A stretch of DNA of 64,000 nucleotides from Auricularia sp. M13. Its lineage: Eukaryota; Basidiomycota; Agaricomycetes; Auriculariales; Auriculariaceae. Shown here in pieces: positions 24,901-37,416 of this stretch. The number at the start of each line of letters is the position of its first letter. Position 1 is the first letter of the stretch. The position numbers and the translations under genes were made by a program. A model generated the notes under the pieces. The model was not told where the DNA came from. It saw only the letters and a program-made list of their open reading frames with translations, and did no database searches. The stretch lies in contig CM073196.1 in NCBI GenBank assembly GCA_037042915.1, forward strand, positions 3,286,001 through 3,350,000, read 5' to 3'.

Positions 24901-27900
24901 CTGCTGCCGCACGCGATAGGTTGCGGCGCCAGGGCGCATCTGCCACGCCGGCTTGAGGATGGGCGAAAGGTCCAGGTGCCGCGTCTTCGTCGTGCGCAGC
25001 GCCTCGTCGACTTTCAGCATGTCGGCGCGCCCCACCATCTCGTTGATTGTACGGAACCCGAGCTTGGCCATGTATGTACGCAACTCCTCAGCCACGTAGT
25101 AGAAAAAGTTGATGACCTGCTCGGGCTGGCCAGCGAACTTCGCACGAAGCTGAGGGTCCTGCGTTGCGATACCGACGGGGCAAGTGTTGAGATGGCACTG
25201 GGAGGATCGATAAGCAAAATTCATGAAGAAGAAACACAGCTAAGTCTACCTTGCGCATCATGATACAGCCCATTGCAATGAGCGGCGCTGTCGCGAAGCC
25301 GAACTCCTCGGCACCGAGAAGGCAGGCAATGGCAATGTCGCGACCCGTGCGGAGCTGGCCGTCGGTCTGCACTGTGACGCGACCACGCAGATCGTTCAGA
25401 ACGAGTGTCTGGTGGGTCTCTGCAAGACCGAGCTCCCATGGCAGACCGGCATACTTGATACCGGTCCAGCGAGACGCGCCGGTACCGCCGTCGTGACCAG
25501 AGATGAGGATATGGTCTGCCTTCGCCTTGGCGACACCGCTCGCAACAATGCCGACACCGACTTCAGAGACGAGCTTGACCGACACGCGAGCACGCGGGTT
25601 CGAGCACTTGAGGTCGTAGATGAGCTGCTTCAGGTCCTCGATGGAGTAGATGTCGTGGTGCGGCGGAGGCGAAATGAGACCGACACCAGCCGTGGAGTGA
25701 CGCGTGCGCGCGATGGAACCCGAGACCTTGTGTCCCGGCAGCTCACCACCTTCGCCGGGTTTTGCGCCCTGCGCCATCTTGATCTGCAGCTCGTCCGCAT
25801 CGGCCAGGTAGTTGGAAGTTACGCCGAAGCGTCCAGAGGCGACCTGCTTGATAGCAGAACGCATGGTGTCGCCGTTGGGCAGGCGCTCAGAGCGCTCAGC
25901 GTCCTCGCCACCCTCTCCTGTATTGGACTTGCCGCCGAGACGGTTCATGGCGACAGCAAGCGTGGAGTGAGCCTCCATGGAGATTGAACCGTAAGACATG
26001 GCGCCGGTGACGAAGCGGCGGACGATCTGGTTCCACGGCTCGACCTGCTCGACGGGGATGGGCGTCGCAGCCTCGAACTTGAAGTCGAGCAGACCACGGA
26101 GGGTGACGTTGCGAATCATCTCGAGCGCGTTGCGCGAGTACGTGTCATACGCGGTCTGGTTCTTCTCGCGCACGGCGTCCTGGAGGTTCGCGATACCGGC
26201 GGGGTCGTTGACGTGCGCCTCGCCGCCGTCGCGCCAGTGGTACTCGCCCGACTCCGGCATGCCGGGCGGAATGATGGTCTCGCGGCTCGGCCAGCCGCGC
26301 TCGTGTAACTCGAACGCGTCCAGCGCCAGCAGCTCGAACGTGGCGCCTTGCACGCGGCTCGCGGTGCCGATAAAGCATTTGTCGACAACTTCCTGGTGGA
26401 GACCAAGCGCCTCGAAGATCTGGGCGCCCTTGTAAGACTGGAGCGTCGAAATGCCCATCTTGCTCATGACCTTGAGGATGCCGTCGTCTGTAGCCTTGCG
26501 GAAGTTGGCAATGAGCTTCTCGAGCGTGTAATCCTTCTTCAGCCTACAAAAAGCGGATTGTCAACGCAAGCCGAGACAATCAACTGAGGAAGACTCACAG
26601 TCCCTCGCGGTGGACCTTCATGATGGCCTCCATGGCGAGATACGGGCAAACTGCATCGGCACCATAACCAACAAGTACGCAGAGGTGATGAACCTCGCGT
26701 GCCTCCCCAGTCTCGACGACCAACGCTACCTTTGCGCGCTTCTTGAGGAGGACGAGGTGATGGTGCACGCCACCGCAAGCCATGAGCGCAGAGAGCGGTA
26801 CGCGCTTCGGGCCGGTCTCGCGGTCAGACAGCACAATGACCTTGATGCCGTCCTCGACGGCCTGCATGGCCTCGCTGCATACGCGGTCGAGCGCAGACTG
26901 GTACCCGGGCAGCCCCTCGCACTTGTCGAACGTGATGTCGATGGTGCGCGACTCCCAGCGCGGGTAAGCGGCCTTGATGTTTTTGAGCGCGTTGGTCTCT
27001 TCAATGGTGATGACGGGCGAGAGCAGCTTGATGCGGTGGCATTGATTGGGCTTCATCTCGAGTAGGTTGCCCTCAGGCCCGACGTACGCCTCGAGGCTCA
27101 TCACGATGCTCTCGCGGATCGGGTCGATGGGCGGGTTCGTCACCTGCGCGAACAGCTGGCGGAAGTACTCGTAGATGAGGCGCGGCTGCGCGGCCATGCA
27201 CGCCAGCGGGGCGTCGTTGCCCATAGAGCCGAGAGCCTCCTTGCCGTCCGAGAGCATGGGCAGCATGAGCAGATTGAGCTGCTCGACCGTGTAGCCGAAC
27301 GCGAGCAGCTTCGGATCCGAGCTGAGCGGCGCGTCGTCGATGACGGGCTCGACGGAATGGTAGCGCATCACGCGCTGCACAATCGTCGGCATGTGTAACA
27401 TCTGGTTCTCGACCCAGTCCGCGAAGTTCTGCTTGCGCGCGGTGTTACGCTTCAGCTCCTTGTCGTCGACGATGCGGCCCTCCTGGGTGTCGACGAGGAG
27501 CATGCGTCCAGGCTTGAGACGGCCCTTCTGCACGATCTTCTCGGGCTCGATGTAAAGCGCGCCGACTTCAGATGCGCACACCATGAGGTCGTCGCTCGTC
27601 ACGACGTAGCGGCATGGACGAAGGCCATTACGATCCAAGTTCGCACCGCAGAAACGACCGTCGCTGAACGCGAAGAGTGCCGGGCCATCCCACGGCTCTT
27701 GCAGACAGGCTGCCCAGTTGTAGAAGGCCTTCTTTTCGGGATCCATGAGCTCGTTACCTTGCCATGCCTCTGGCACAAGCATCATGATAGCTTCGGGAAG
27801 GGTCAACACTCCGTTGACGACGAGCAACTCGAGGACGTTGTCGAACGCCGCAGAATCTGAACCGCCTGCCTCGATAATGGGGTAAAGCAGCTTGAGTTCG

Positions 27901-29056
27901 GCACCGAAAACTTCAGATTGAAGAACGCCCTCGCGAGCACGCATCCAATTCTTGTTGCCTCGCACCGTGTTGATCTCGCCTAAGAGAAGAGAAACTTAAT
28001 GAGCGCGCTGGCCTGCGGGTTAGATGACAATCTGAAAGGTTTGTACCGTTGTGGGCTGCCCATCTTAGCGGCTGAGCTCTGTCCCAGCTGGGGAACGTGT
28101 TGGTGGAGAAACGCGAGTGGACAAGTGCGAAATGGGAGGCATATAGGACATGGTTGAGGTCGTGGTAGTAGTTGTACACTTGCGGGGGAGAGAACTGGCC
28201 CTTGTACACGATGTTCTTCGTGGACAGAGAGCACACGTAAAACCACTTTGCAAGACCACTTTACAAGCGAAACAACGGAAAGGCAAATGTGGTTCAGCAT
28301 GCAGTCTAAGCGCAGAGTCGTATTAAATTCCACAAACATGGTGTGAGTAGCGTGCTTGCGGAGCACGTAAAGCTGCCTCTCGAAACGGGTGTGGTCGAAC
28401 TCGCCATTCGCGCTGACGGTGCCGTCGCCGTAGTGGGCGCGGAGGACAACGAACGGCTGGAGTATGGCCGGCTCGCGGCTCTTGGAGGCTGGACCGAGAA
28501 TGGTGTTATCGACAGGAACAGACCGCCAGCCAAGCACACGCAGGCCTAGGTCGTTGGCAATCTTGGAGAAGGTGTGCTTCTGGTCCTCGAGCGTCGCATT
28601 GTCGGTTGGGTTGAAAAATACGTTGCCGACGGCGTACTGGCCAGGCTCTGGGAGCGCCGCGCCGATCTCGAGCGTGGCCTCGCGCTTGAAGAACTCGTGC
28701 GGGATGCCGGTCATAACTCCGGCACCGTCGCCGTCTCTGGCGTCGGCGCCAGTAGCGCCACGGTGCGTCATGGCGCAGAGGAGCTGGCGCGCGTCCGAGA
28801 CCAGCTTGTGCGATGGCTTGCCCTTGATCTGGCACACGAAGCCGACGCCGCACGAGTCGTGCTCGTTGCCGGGGTCGTAGAGGCCCTGCTTGGCGGGCTG
28901 AGCGCCGGCCCATGACGCGGGATCGCGCTCGACGGCGGCGTAGGACTCTGGGTCAAAGGCCTCGGCGGCATCCTGGAGGACATCGTGGTCCGGGTCGAAG
29001 GGGCGCTGGCGGGGACCGAATTCCAACTGGCCGGGGATGGCGCCCTCGCTGAGCAT
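21943..29056 (-). CDS. GLT1: glutamate synthase [NADH], GOGAT
   Basis: This makes two glutamates from glutamine and 2-oxoglutarate with NADH. The start at 29054-29056 gives [21 protein letters not shown] pro-sequence of about 60 residues precedes the glutaminase Cys in [18 protein letters not shown]. The central domain includes AAHNG and [19 protein letters not shown]. The FMN/Fe-S synthase domain shows [20 protein letters not shown] and [20 protein letters not shown]. The GXGXG domain reads [21 protein letters not shown] GltD-like NADH domain follows with [18 protein letters not shown] and [19 protein letters not shown] (Fe-S cysteines) and [20 protein letters not shown]. The C-terminus [14 protein letters not shown] ends at TGA 21943-21945. 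The length is about 2,100-2,200 residues and the exons are large for this window. Confidence 0.96.
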
Positions 29057-29269
29057 GTCAAGCAGAGGCGGGCGAGGATGTGCACGGGGAGTGAGAGGAT
29101 CTCGGAGGGCGTCCAATCGCGTGCACGCTATAAGATAAGGGCCTCCGGATGCAAATCTGAGCGAAAAAAATGCGCCGTCGGCCGTTTGGGCCCGATCGAG
29201 CACCCGGGAGGCGGCGCGGGTTCCGAGGCTTTCCCAGACGCCCTGCACGCCACGCCGTGTCGCTGCCAT
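29057..29269. promoter_or_regulatory. shared divergent promoter, GLT1 / PQ-loop gene
   Basis: There are 213 bp between the two start codons. An in-frame ATG at 29267-29269 would extend GLT1 across this interval, but that extension lacks family similarity. I therefore treat the interval as a promoter. No GATA-factor cluster stands out by eye. Confidence 0.35.
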
Positions 29270-30463
29270 ATGGGACGCGTCAACCCCGTTGCAGCCAATG
29301 TCCTGGGCACAATGGGTCAGTCCCACGCTGCACTGCTCGCTTTTATTCGGCCGCTCACCGCGTCCACAGGCACCATATTCTGGTCCATCCAGTTGCGTTG
29401 CGCGTTATACTCTAGCAGCTTTTTGCTCGTATCCTCACTGGGCCACTGAATGCCTCCAGGGTCATCCCTCAAATCATCAAGTCGCACCGATCAAAGTCCA
29501 CCGCTGGCCTGTCCGCATGGCTCATGCTCATTTGGTCGGCCGCAGGTCAGTCTCGCGTTGCGCAGGACGTTCCCGTCAGAACTCACTGCAACTGCATAGG
29601 GCTGCCGCTTGGCGCATATAACATCGGCCAGGGCTTCAACATCCCGCTCATCATCCAGCCGCAGATGTTCGCCGCGCTCTGTGGCATATCCTGGGCGCAG
29701 TGTCTCCACTATTCTCACGTCCGTGCCGAGTTGCTCCCCCCGCGGGAGTGCGCCGCGGACCTTGCTTAGTTTCCTGACGCGCCACCTCCTATCCCGCAGA
29801 ACCTGACGCGGCTGCAGGCGACCGGAGCATGGCTAGCGTTCTGCGCAATCGTGGGCAGTGTGGAGGTCGCGTTCGTCTTCGCAATAAGGGTGAGAGGGAG
29901 AACCGTTCTTCGACTGTTCCGATGCGCAGCGCCCTGCTGACCAATTGCGCTACTGCTCCCGGCTCGTCATAGGCAGGCAAAGACCATGGTACAGAGGCTC
30001 CTGCGCAGGTTTTTGGCATCCTCGCGGCCGTAATGATCATGGGAGGCCTCATCCCGCAATATTACGAGATTTGGAAGTTCAAGGTCCGTTTTCGTCCAAG
30101 ATTCTCAGGGCAGCCGGTACTCATCCGAGTCGCTCGCTAGGCGGTCATTGGAATCTCACTCCTCTTCCTGTCCGTGGACCTCCTGGGAGGGCTTGTGTCG
30201 TGCTTATCTCTGGGTGCGTGTTCGTTACGGCATGGGCTCACGGCATGCTCTGATGCCCGCCAGTGTTCCAAGAGGAGTTCGACGTTCTTGCCGGCGTAAC
30301 GTATGGCGGCCTCGTTGTCCTGGAAGTTGGCGTTTTCATTCTGGCTGCCATACTCAATCCGCGGATGAACCGTCTGAAGCGGGAAGAGCTTGAGCGCGTC
30401 GCGGATGAAAGCCACATGCGGACGACGCCGGCCGTTGACATGCCAGTCTCAACGACTGTATGA
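29270..30463 (+). CDS. PQ-loop repeat membrane protein
   Basis: This is a seven-transmembrane PQ-loop family protein (the cystinosin/PQLC2 clan of vacuolar and lysosomal transporters). Spliced exons read MGRVNPVAANVLGTMG, TIFWSIQVIPQIIKSHRSKS (first PQ motif), STAGLSAWLMLIWSAAGLPL, GAYNIGQGFNIPLIIQPQMF, ATGAWLAFCAIVGSVEVAFV, FGILAAVMIMGGLIPQYYEI (second PQ motif), AVIGISLLFLSVDLLGGLVS and EEFDVLAGVTYGGLVVLEVG. The sequence ends MRTTPAVDMPVSTTV at 30463. Seven introns are needed and all restore frame. The substrate cannot be inferred; basic amino acids are common for fungal members. Confidence 0.88.
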
Positions 30464-30812
30464 CACTTTTTGTGGAACGCCTCACGAGATAGACATAGAC
30501 GAAACGATAACTCATGATGTATACTACTGCCACTATTCATAACGACTCTTCTCTGCGGAACGCCGGAGACCGAAGCCGTCAGTCTTGTGTTTAGTGCTTA
30601 GTGTTTGTGCTTGCTCTAAGGGAATGGTCGAGGGCACATTCAGGATTTGTCAGTCGTGCGTCTCGTGTATGCGAAACCGTTCGCCCAAAGTGGCCTGGCG
30701 GTATGTGAATGTCATTTTCAGGAAGCAGAACGTCTTGAAGGGTAAATTATTTGACAGACTCCGCTATCATACAAGAATAAAACCCACTACCGTGTAATAT
30801 ATGAAGCGTCTA
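30464..30812. other. convergent intergenic region, no gene recognised
   Basis: This lies between the ends of the PQ-loop gene and the MFS transporter gene. Only short ORFs are seen. Two AATAAA-like signals (about 30776 plus) would fit 3' ends. Confidence 0.35.
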
Positions 30813-33284
30813 CTAGGCGGACCTCCCAGGCGACATTGCCTTCGGCACGCGGATAAACAAGGTCACGAGCAAAGCGCATCCTATCACCACCGCGGCGAAC
30901 AATATGATGAAGCGCGGGAACACCGAAACAGTGAGCCTGAACAGCGACCCAAACAGAATCTGCCCAAACACTTCGGAACTGCACTCAAAAGGTCAGCCCC
31001 TGGCACCGATTCAGCTCAACATGGCAGCAACGCACCCGAGTGACAGGACGACGTTGAATCCGCCAAACAGTGTGCCGGCTTCGGCGTCCCCGCCTGGGTA
31101 GACGACGAGCGCGAGACTCATGAGGGATGGGAAGAGGCTGCCGCCCATCGCGAGCCCCATGCTGCTGAGCATCCACTGCGCTGGCGTCGCAGACAGGAAA
31201 AGACAGACATACATGCTCGCGTCGAGGACGAGCGAGATGCGGACGATCGTGAGGTCGAAGTCCGGTGTCGCCGTGTGCACGGGGGCGGGAGGCTCGTCCT
31301 CAGCATCGGCAACTGCGCCCGGGCGAGGTTGAGATAGCTCGGCGTGCAGCTGCTCATCTGGTCCCTCGAGCGCGACGGGTTGCGGTTTGGGCTTGAAGAC
31401 GCGGACGATTACTACACAGTGTGAGATGTCGTAGTAATGGAACCAACTCATCGTCGCACCTGGGAAAATGAGCAAGAGATACACCGCTCTGGAGGCTCCA
31501 AGGAGACCGAGCCAGTATCCGACCTGAGAGAAATATTGTGTTGACGACGAGCAATCGCAGCTTGTCTGCATCTGCGCACCATTTCATTGTCCCAACCCCA
31601 GAGGGCCTGAGTCATTGGCAGAAAGTAGGTGATTGCGCTCTGTGCAGATGCGAATATCAGCAAGACAACATGTGCAATGGCAGGAGAACACACAGCGCTG
31701 AGGGCGACCACGAAATATTCGATGCCGAGGACAGTGAGGTTCCAGTCTCGTCCTAACGCGTGATTAGAGGCATCTTTCCAACGCGGGATAAACGCCTTGA
31801 GAGGGAGCAGAAGCTGCACGATGGGATGGAACCAGCGGTAAATACTGGCCCAGGGGTGTGTTGGATCAGGCATGTTGCGAATGCGCTCCTCGTCCATTTT
31901 CTTGATATTCGCCGCGCGGGTCTCCAGCGAGAGACTCTCGGGGACAACAAATATCCACATGAGGATGGCGAATACGTTCACCGCCAAGGATAGATAGAAC
32001 ACGCTGAGCAAGTTTCCACTATGGTGGACAAGCTGTGCGCCAACTATCGGTGCGAGTGCAAGGCCTGCCATTGACGTCCCCGAATGGATAGCGAACACGG
32101 CGGCTCTGCGGCACAGTGAGCGCTGTGCTCCCCCGGATAAAGACAATCCGTACTTGTTGCTGGGCTCTGTGCAGTCGCTGAGGTATGCCGAGACATGTCC
32201 GGAGCCATATCCGCCTGAGTTAATGGTGAATGCCGTTTCATTTTACCCGCAGTGCGATAGAGATAACGGACCTCCTAACATTCCCGCCACCATTCCTCCT
32301 GGTATTATCCACCAGTAACTTTTCCCGGGAAGCTGGGAGGAGAAATGAGTGACCATGACGAGGGTCAGGTCGCTGTAGGCCCATTAGCGGCAATTCACCC
32401 GCAAACTAGCAGAGTGCTTTACATGATTATTTGTGCGAGGGCAGAAACTGCGGACACAGTCGTACGCCCCCAGAGGTCCGCGCGCTGGTTCAGGTGAGGA
32501 CCCTGCAGCGGCAGAAAATGATGTGCAGCGCACCTGTCCCCACCAGGCAGCGGTGAGCGTCGTCGTGAGACCCACCATGACGCTAACAACTGCGCGATGA
32601 TGAGAATTCAGCATCCAAATCCTCTGAAAACGCTCATACCTGTTATGACGGAACCAACCGCTTTGATAACTTCAGGATCTTTGGCGCAAAGCCGACCTCT
32701 GGTCGGAGGCTTGGTAGAATTCCTCCAACTCGAAATTATGTCGCCCAGTCCGAAGGCGTCGAATTCGTTGGCTGCAAGTGGAACGGACCAGGGCAACTGG
32801 GGCGGGCGAGTCACTGGAGGAAGCCGCGGCGGCGGATCGTCCCTCCAGTCGGGATACTGGACGTGCCCGATTTCGAGGTCGGGTCGGTGCACCTGGCACG
32901 CCATGCGCGTGAGGATTTCGATCTGCGGGGCTGCGCCCATCATAATGCAGAGGTGCCGTAGCGTCGCAAGCGGCAGCACCCTGGGAGTGATTTTCGCTGA
33001 GCATCTGCAAGCACGGTCTTACCGCGGGTTGCTCACCAGTAAATGGAGGGGCGCTTCCACCACGGACGCCGCTTACGGCTACTGCTGTTGCGTGAGGCGC
33101 TGGCGCCGACGCTGTCGCGGCTCAGCTGCCGGATGAAGACTTCGCGCTCGGGATAGTCGAGATAGTTGGCCGATGCATCCACTGCGATCTCCGCGTCGAC
33201 GTTGGGCACGATGCCGTCCTCATAGTGCGGCAGTGCGACTGGCGGAGGAGACGACTCCTGGCTACTAGTCGTGGGGTGCGACAT
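30813..33284 (-). CDS. major facilitator superfamily transporter
   Basis: This is a 12-helix H+-coupled transporter of the plasma membrane or vacuole; the substrate is unknown. The start at 33284 gives MSHPTTSSQESSPPPVAL and a cytosolic N-tail. Helix 1 follows (SIYWLLPLATLRHLCIMMGA), then KDPEVIKAVGSVIT, VGLTTTLTAAWWGQ, RADLWGRTTVSAVSALAQII (the conserved loop between helices 2 and 3), GKSYWWIIPGGMVAGMLGG, YGSGHVSAYLSDCTEPSNK, IHSGTSMAGLALAPIVGAQL and SVFYLSLAVNVFAILMWIFV. The second half includes DWNLTVLGIEYFVVALSAVC, ITYFLPMTQALWGW, VGYWLGLLGASRAVYLLLI and MSLALVVYPGGDAEAGTLFG. The last exon FGQILFGSLFRLTVSVFPRF ends at TAG 30813-30815. Many introns; all joins checked by eye keep frame. Confidence 0.9.
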
Positions 33285-36200
33285 GGTGGATGGGCAGCAG
33301 CGTGTGCAGGACTAGGCAGGACTGCGCCTTATATCGCGAGGCTGAACCGTGAGGATGGCGCGAGGAGACAATCTGTGATGCACACGACCATTGGCCGCCA
33401 CCATCCCGGGTTGACGCTGAGATTGTCGTTATTTCAGCCACCCCTTCATAGTATAGTATAGCAGGATCTCTCTTACAGTTTCGTGCAGAGGCTCAGCTTA
33501 AAAGCTTCAAACCATCTCCTGCCACTCTCGCCGAGGCACTTGCTCTCAGTCTCTCCTGATCCTACTAGACAAACAGGTTCCTGCTGCGCATATCGGCGAA
33601 AATGCCGGACGCGTGTTCATCTGAGAAATGTGCGATGGACCCTGGGGGACCACTGCCTGGCAAGGGTAACCCACAACATGCACGGATCCCGCCGTCTGCA
33701 AGTCGTGATTTGAGTGTTGCGTCACGTCAATGGTCATTGCTGGTCCGGGATGCCTTGAAAGGTCTTGCAATTGCCGGCGCACGCCAGCATATAACTTCTA
33801 AGTAGCGCCTGGCACGCGCGTTGGGGAAGTATCTCGTCGGACTGGTGATAGCGGGTGATGGATCCTTCTGGGTAGGCAACGAAACGGAGGATATCCGCCT
33901 AAGGATTCCCCTACTCGAGAGCACAGAGATCTACTCGGCGCGCCGTGAAAAGCGCGATGACTGACGACGCCGACGACGGGGATAAAGTGAGAACAACCGC
34001 TGGCCTGGTCCGGTGCGACCGGCGTGTCAACAAAGTGAAACTCCGCTGCTGCATCAGTTCCTATCCGTCTTCAGGCTTCAAGCTTCAAGCTTCAGCTTGG
34101 ATCATCCGATTATGGCTGAATACGAACGCAGCGTCCTTCACTCCATGGTCAACGTAAATATATCGGATTGTACGCATCTATATATCTGAACCGTCGTCGG
34201 ACCTGCCGCGTCAAACAGGCAACATTCTAGTCCTCTACCGCAATCTCCGTGTGCTATGGCCTGCACATCGCAGCCTCGTCTTCTCTAATCTCACAGCTCA
34301 CCGCGCGTCCTGCCTCTCCGGAAGCTGCACGCACAGGCTCCCCATGCACACGCACACTCCGGGGCAGCTTGTCAGGTTATCCGCATTCCGAGGACGGCTT
34401 TCGTCGCAACCTTCCTCCGAGTCGATTTCCTTCACACGCCGCTGTCTCGGGATGGTACGCACAAGAATAACTAGTCAGCTAGCGCACGAAGCCGAGGAGC
34501 ATAGCGCTGCAATAGCCAGGAAACGTGGCTTCTGGCTTTCCCACTGTCAGCATCTGGTCGTCTCCTCTGAGTCTCAGGCCCGTCAACTCACTTCAACGAG
34601 TGCTGCGTGTACATTGATTCTCTGCCAGTGCGGCGGTCGACACGCTCCACACATTCCATAGACACACAGTATCCCCAGCCGCCCGATCCCCGCGTACGCA
34701 CCGGCAAATCCTGGGCACCGTCGGTGTCTACATTTTATGAGACGGAGTACTTAGCGAGCAGCACGCTTCAGTTCATTGAACGCTCGCCGCGTCCCGATGT
34801 ACGAGCCCGGCGTGTGACCAAATTCGTTCCCTGCACATGGCGACGACAGACCAGCTGAATGAATCTCGCCTGGGCCCTGGGGGCTGTCCGACATTGAAGT
34901 TGCCGTCGGGAATCAGTACAGAGTCGTGGCCCTTGGCTGGCACTCATCCGCTGAGAAAACAACGTTCGGCGAGGTATACTTACACCAAGATTAAGATTCC
35001 TCACCTCATACTAGACTGTACAGTACCGGGCAGCATCTCGCACCGAATACGAGTGGTGTGGTGGGATGACGATGACATGCAGTTTGCCCCTATAGCTAAC
35101 ACCGTGCTAGCGCTCCCGCCCATACAGTACTCACCGATTCTCGAATCTCCATTGGCACAAGTGGCAGTTGTCCAATTTGAATGTTAGACGCAAAGTCCAA
35201 GTCCGAGTTGAGATGGACGATGTCATACAGTCACGGTATGACGCAGTGTGCGAATAATATTAATCTGAACGCTGTCAATGAGATTCAGAAGCCGTGGAGC
35301 AGGCAGGGCCCGGGGATCGTGACTCATGTCTTGGGATTGGCCACAAGGGAGCGGGTGGTTTGATGGACGGTAACAGGAGTTATGTAGGCAGTGTGTCGAA
35401 CAGTGAATGAGCAGTAACCTCAGACCACGGGCGAGCGCTAAGTCGGTGGATAGGTTAGTACTTAACGAAATAGGCAACCAGGTCGTCTGGACGGAAAGGG
35501 GCATCGATCGATTGCAGTTGTGCACATTACACTGCTGACCACAGAAGGGATAATGACGTCGGTAGGCAGAGCCCACCGCTGCGACGTCAAAATACACAGT
35601 CTCGGAGTAGTACGCCAGATCATGAGTAGCATACGAGCAATGTCGCCCTCGCGGGATAGTTCCAGAGATTGCGCGAAATACGAGCGAGCAGCCTTCGTGT
35701 GCCTTCCGCCGTCAGCATACCTAGCAAGAGACGATACGGACGACAGGAAACGCTTAGACTAAGGAAGTGGTGGGGCGGCGGTCAGTGGAGCTTCAGTTGC
35801 GAATGGACAGCGTAGCGTGCGCAGCCAGTTTACAGTACTTAATCAAAGCACTGAGAAGTATGTTCTGGCACTGGGGATGGGATGAAAGCGCGCGTCGGGT
35901 CTGCGCAGCACGAGGACGGCGTCAAGATCAGTCAGAATGGCGAGCTGCTCCAGAGCGCCAGTAATAGGCTGAAAAGGTGCGGGTGTCCTTATCTCGCCGC
36001 AGCGACCGGACAACTATAAGCGGCATACAGTACCGTATGGCCATGAGCGTCAGGGTCCAGGTTCAGGCCAGGAGAAAATGGATATCCGTGCCTGGAGCCC
36101 ACTCGTCTGGTAGTGTGATGCTGATACGACATGGCGGAAGGCTGCCGCTAGGCAGCACGCGCTAAGCCGGACAGGTCACAGGTGCGTTGTCTCAGACTCG
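33285..36200. other. gene-poor region, no gene recognised
   Basis: These 2.9 kb hold only short, uncorrelated ORFs on both strands; the longest is 136 codons at 34251-34661, without motifs. A small direct repeat (CTTCAAG units) lies at 34073-34095, and AGTAT units near 33451. I see no tRNA, transposase or gene relic. The right boundary is the target duplication of the element below. Confidence 0.5.
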
Positions 36201-36208
36201 GTAAGTAC
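36201..36208 (+). repeat. left target-site duplication GTAAGTAC
   Basis: This matches the 8 bases at 37045-37052 exactly. A G precedes both copies, so 9 bp can be matched. The sequence fits the hAT target consensus nTnnnnAn. Confidence 0.8.
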
Positions 36209-37043
36209 TAGGTTCGGACCAAACCGCGCCGGTTCCGGCGCCCTCCTCCGGAGGGGTTTGTGACAAAGTGCCCGAAAACAGGGGGTTTGAATCTTCCATT
36301 TTGCTCTTTATCCCCTACATTTCTCCCTTCGCTATACTGGGGAATATTGTTTGGAAGAAGTTTCTCTATCGATATGTATACTCGGTTTACACAAATACCG
36401 AAAATGGACGGTTGCAGGGAGGCGGCATCTCGCCGTACAGGAAATTCATCTCAAAACTCAATTAAATTGTAAGAGCTTATTACCGTACACCTGAGCCTCT
36501 TTAAAACTATATTTTGCGTATATAAACCCATAAACAAGTTGCACTTCGTAAGGGAAGCTTGTCTTGGCTGTGTGGAGGAGCATTCCGCGTTGGAGGGATG
36601 CCTTGCGTAACCCAGACCCGTTCGGCATTAGCCGACCCGTCGCTTGTCAGCCACTGGCGAGCACATAACATCTCTGCTGTAATATCCCCTCACATATCCC
36701 TCATGAGACACACAGACAATACTGTTATTACTTGCCTTAAGAACGTAATTCTGAAGCAAGATTGATTACCTGGCACCGATAATGCCGGCGAAATGGTGGC
36801 TGCTTGAAATCAACACCTCCACTTGCCTGGCTTCGTTTGCTCCAGAATGCTTAGATATAACTATGAATAAATCACCATAAAATAGGTTCGCTTCTCCTCT
36901 TTCGAATGATATATATATTTGATGGTGAGAAACAAGAGGTTGAGGAGGTAGGATGCAAATTCAGACCCCCTCGTTCGGAGCACAAACGTATAAGCCCCTC
37001 CGGAGGAGGGCGCCGGGCGGAGCCGGCGGCTTAGTTGAGCCTA
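36209..37043. mobile_element. hAT-like non-autonomous TIR element (MITE), 835 bp
   Basis: The left end runs TAGGTTCGGACC... and contains GGCGCCCTCCTCCGGAGGGG at 36237-36256. The right end, reverse-complemented, runs TAGGCTCAACTA... and contains the same 20 bases. The inverted similarity continues for about 80 bp at each end. Perfect 8-bp (or 9-bp) duplications flank it. The interior is A+T-rich with no ORF over about 70 codons and no transposase. It therefore depends on an element elsewhere. TIR start (YARG) and 8-bp duplication point to hAT; a 9-bp duplication would instead suggest a Mutator-like origin. Confidence 0.82.
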
Positions 37044-37044
37044 G

Positions 37045-37052
37045 GTAAGTAC
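37045..37052 (+). repeat. right target-site duplication GTAAGTAC
   Basis: This is the exact partner of 36201-36208, directly after the right terminal inverted repeat. Confidence 0.8.
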
Positions 37053-37416
37053 CTAGAGGAGACAAAGCAAGCAAGCACCGTGCACGCGGCCACATGCCCG
37101 CAGATACTGTATGATAATGAAGACGCGACACGGCGATGTCATTTGGGGCAGGTGACGACTGACGTTCATTGCGATGCGATACGGTAAGTACGGCTGGCAG
37201 GGGATTGTCCGGCTGCAATGTGAATGCGCATTGCGAGCGAGGCGGCGGCCAATGCTCAGGCTCAGGCTCAGGCGCATGCTGCGCCGGGTCCAGCGCGTGC
37301 TTCCTCCCGCAGCGTGCGTGCGAGTGGACGCTCCGTTTTGGTTTTTTTGGTGTTGGTGCAGGTATAGGTATAGATACAGCGGTGCGCGGGTATTTCGACG
37401 GTGCGCAGGATTGGGA
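37053..37416. other. intergenic, downstream of mL49
   Basis: This lies between the hAT-like element and the mL49 stop. No gene recognised. It contains GGCTCA repeats near 37253-37272. Confidence 0.4.

Noticed and set aside
29057-29269. N-terminal extension of glutamate synthase to the ATG at 29267-29269
   Set aside because: The extension would overlap the start of the divergent PQ-loop gene and shows no family similarity. The start at 29056 already gives the expected propeptide.
29885-29965. Minus-strand stretch with TAGCGCAATTGGTCAGC, tRNA D-arm-like
   Set aside because: The region lacks a GTTCRANNC T-loop and a complete acceptor stem. It lies in an intron of the PQ-loop gene; at most a tRNA-like relic.
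34251-34661. 136-codon plus ORF in the gene-poor region
   Set aside because: Composition is biased with many His/Ser/Arg, there is no motif, and short ORFs overlap on both strands.
36260-36472. 70-codon ORF inside the 835-bp TIR element as a transposase
   Set aside because: It is too short and has no hAT dimerisation or catalytic motif; two overlapping frames are open by chance in A+T-rich sequence.
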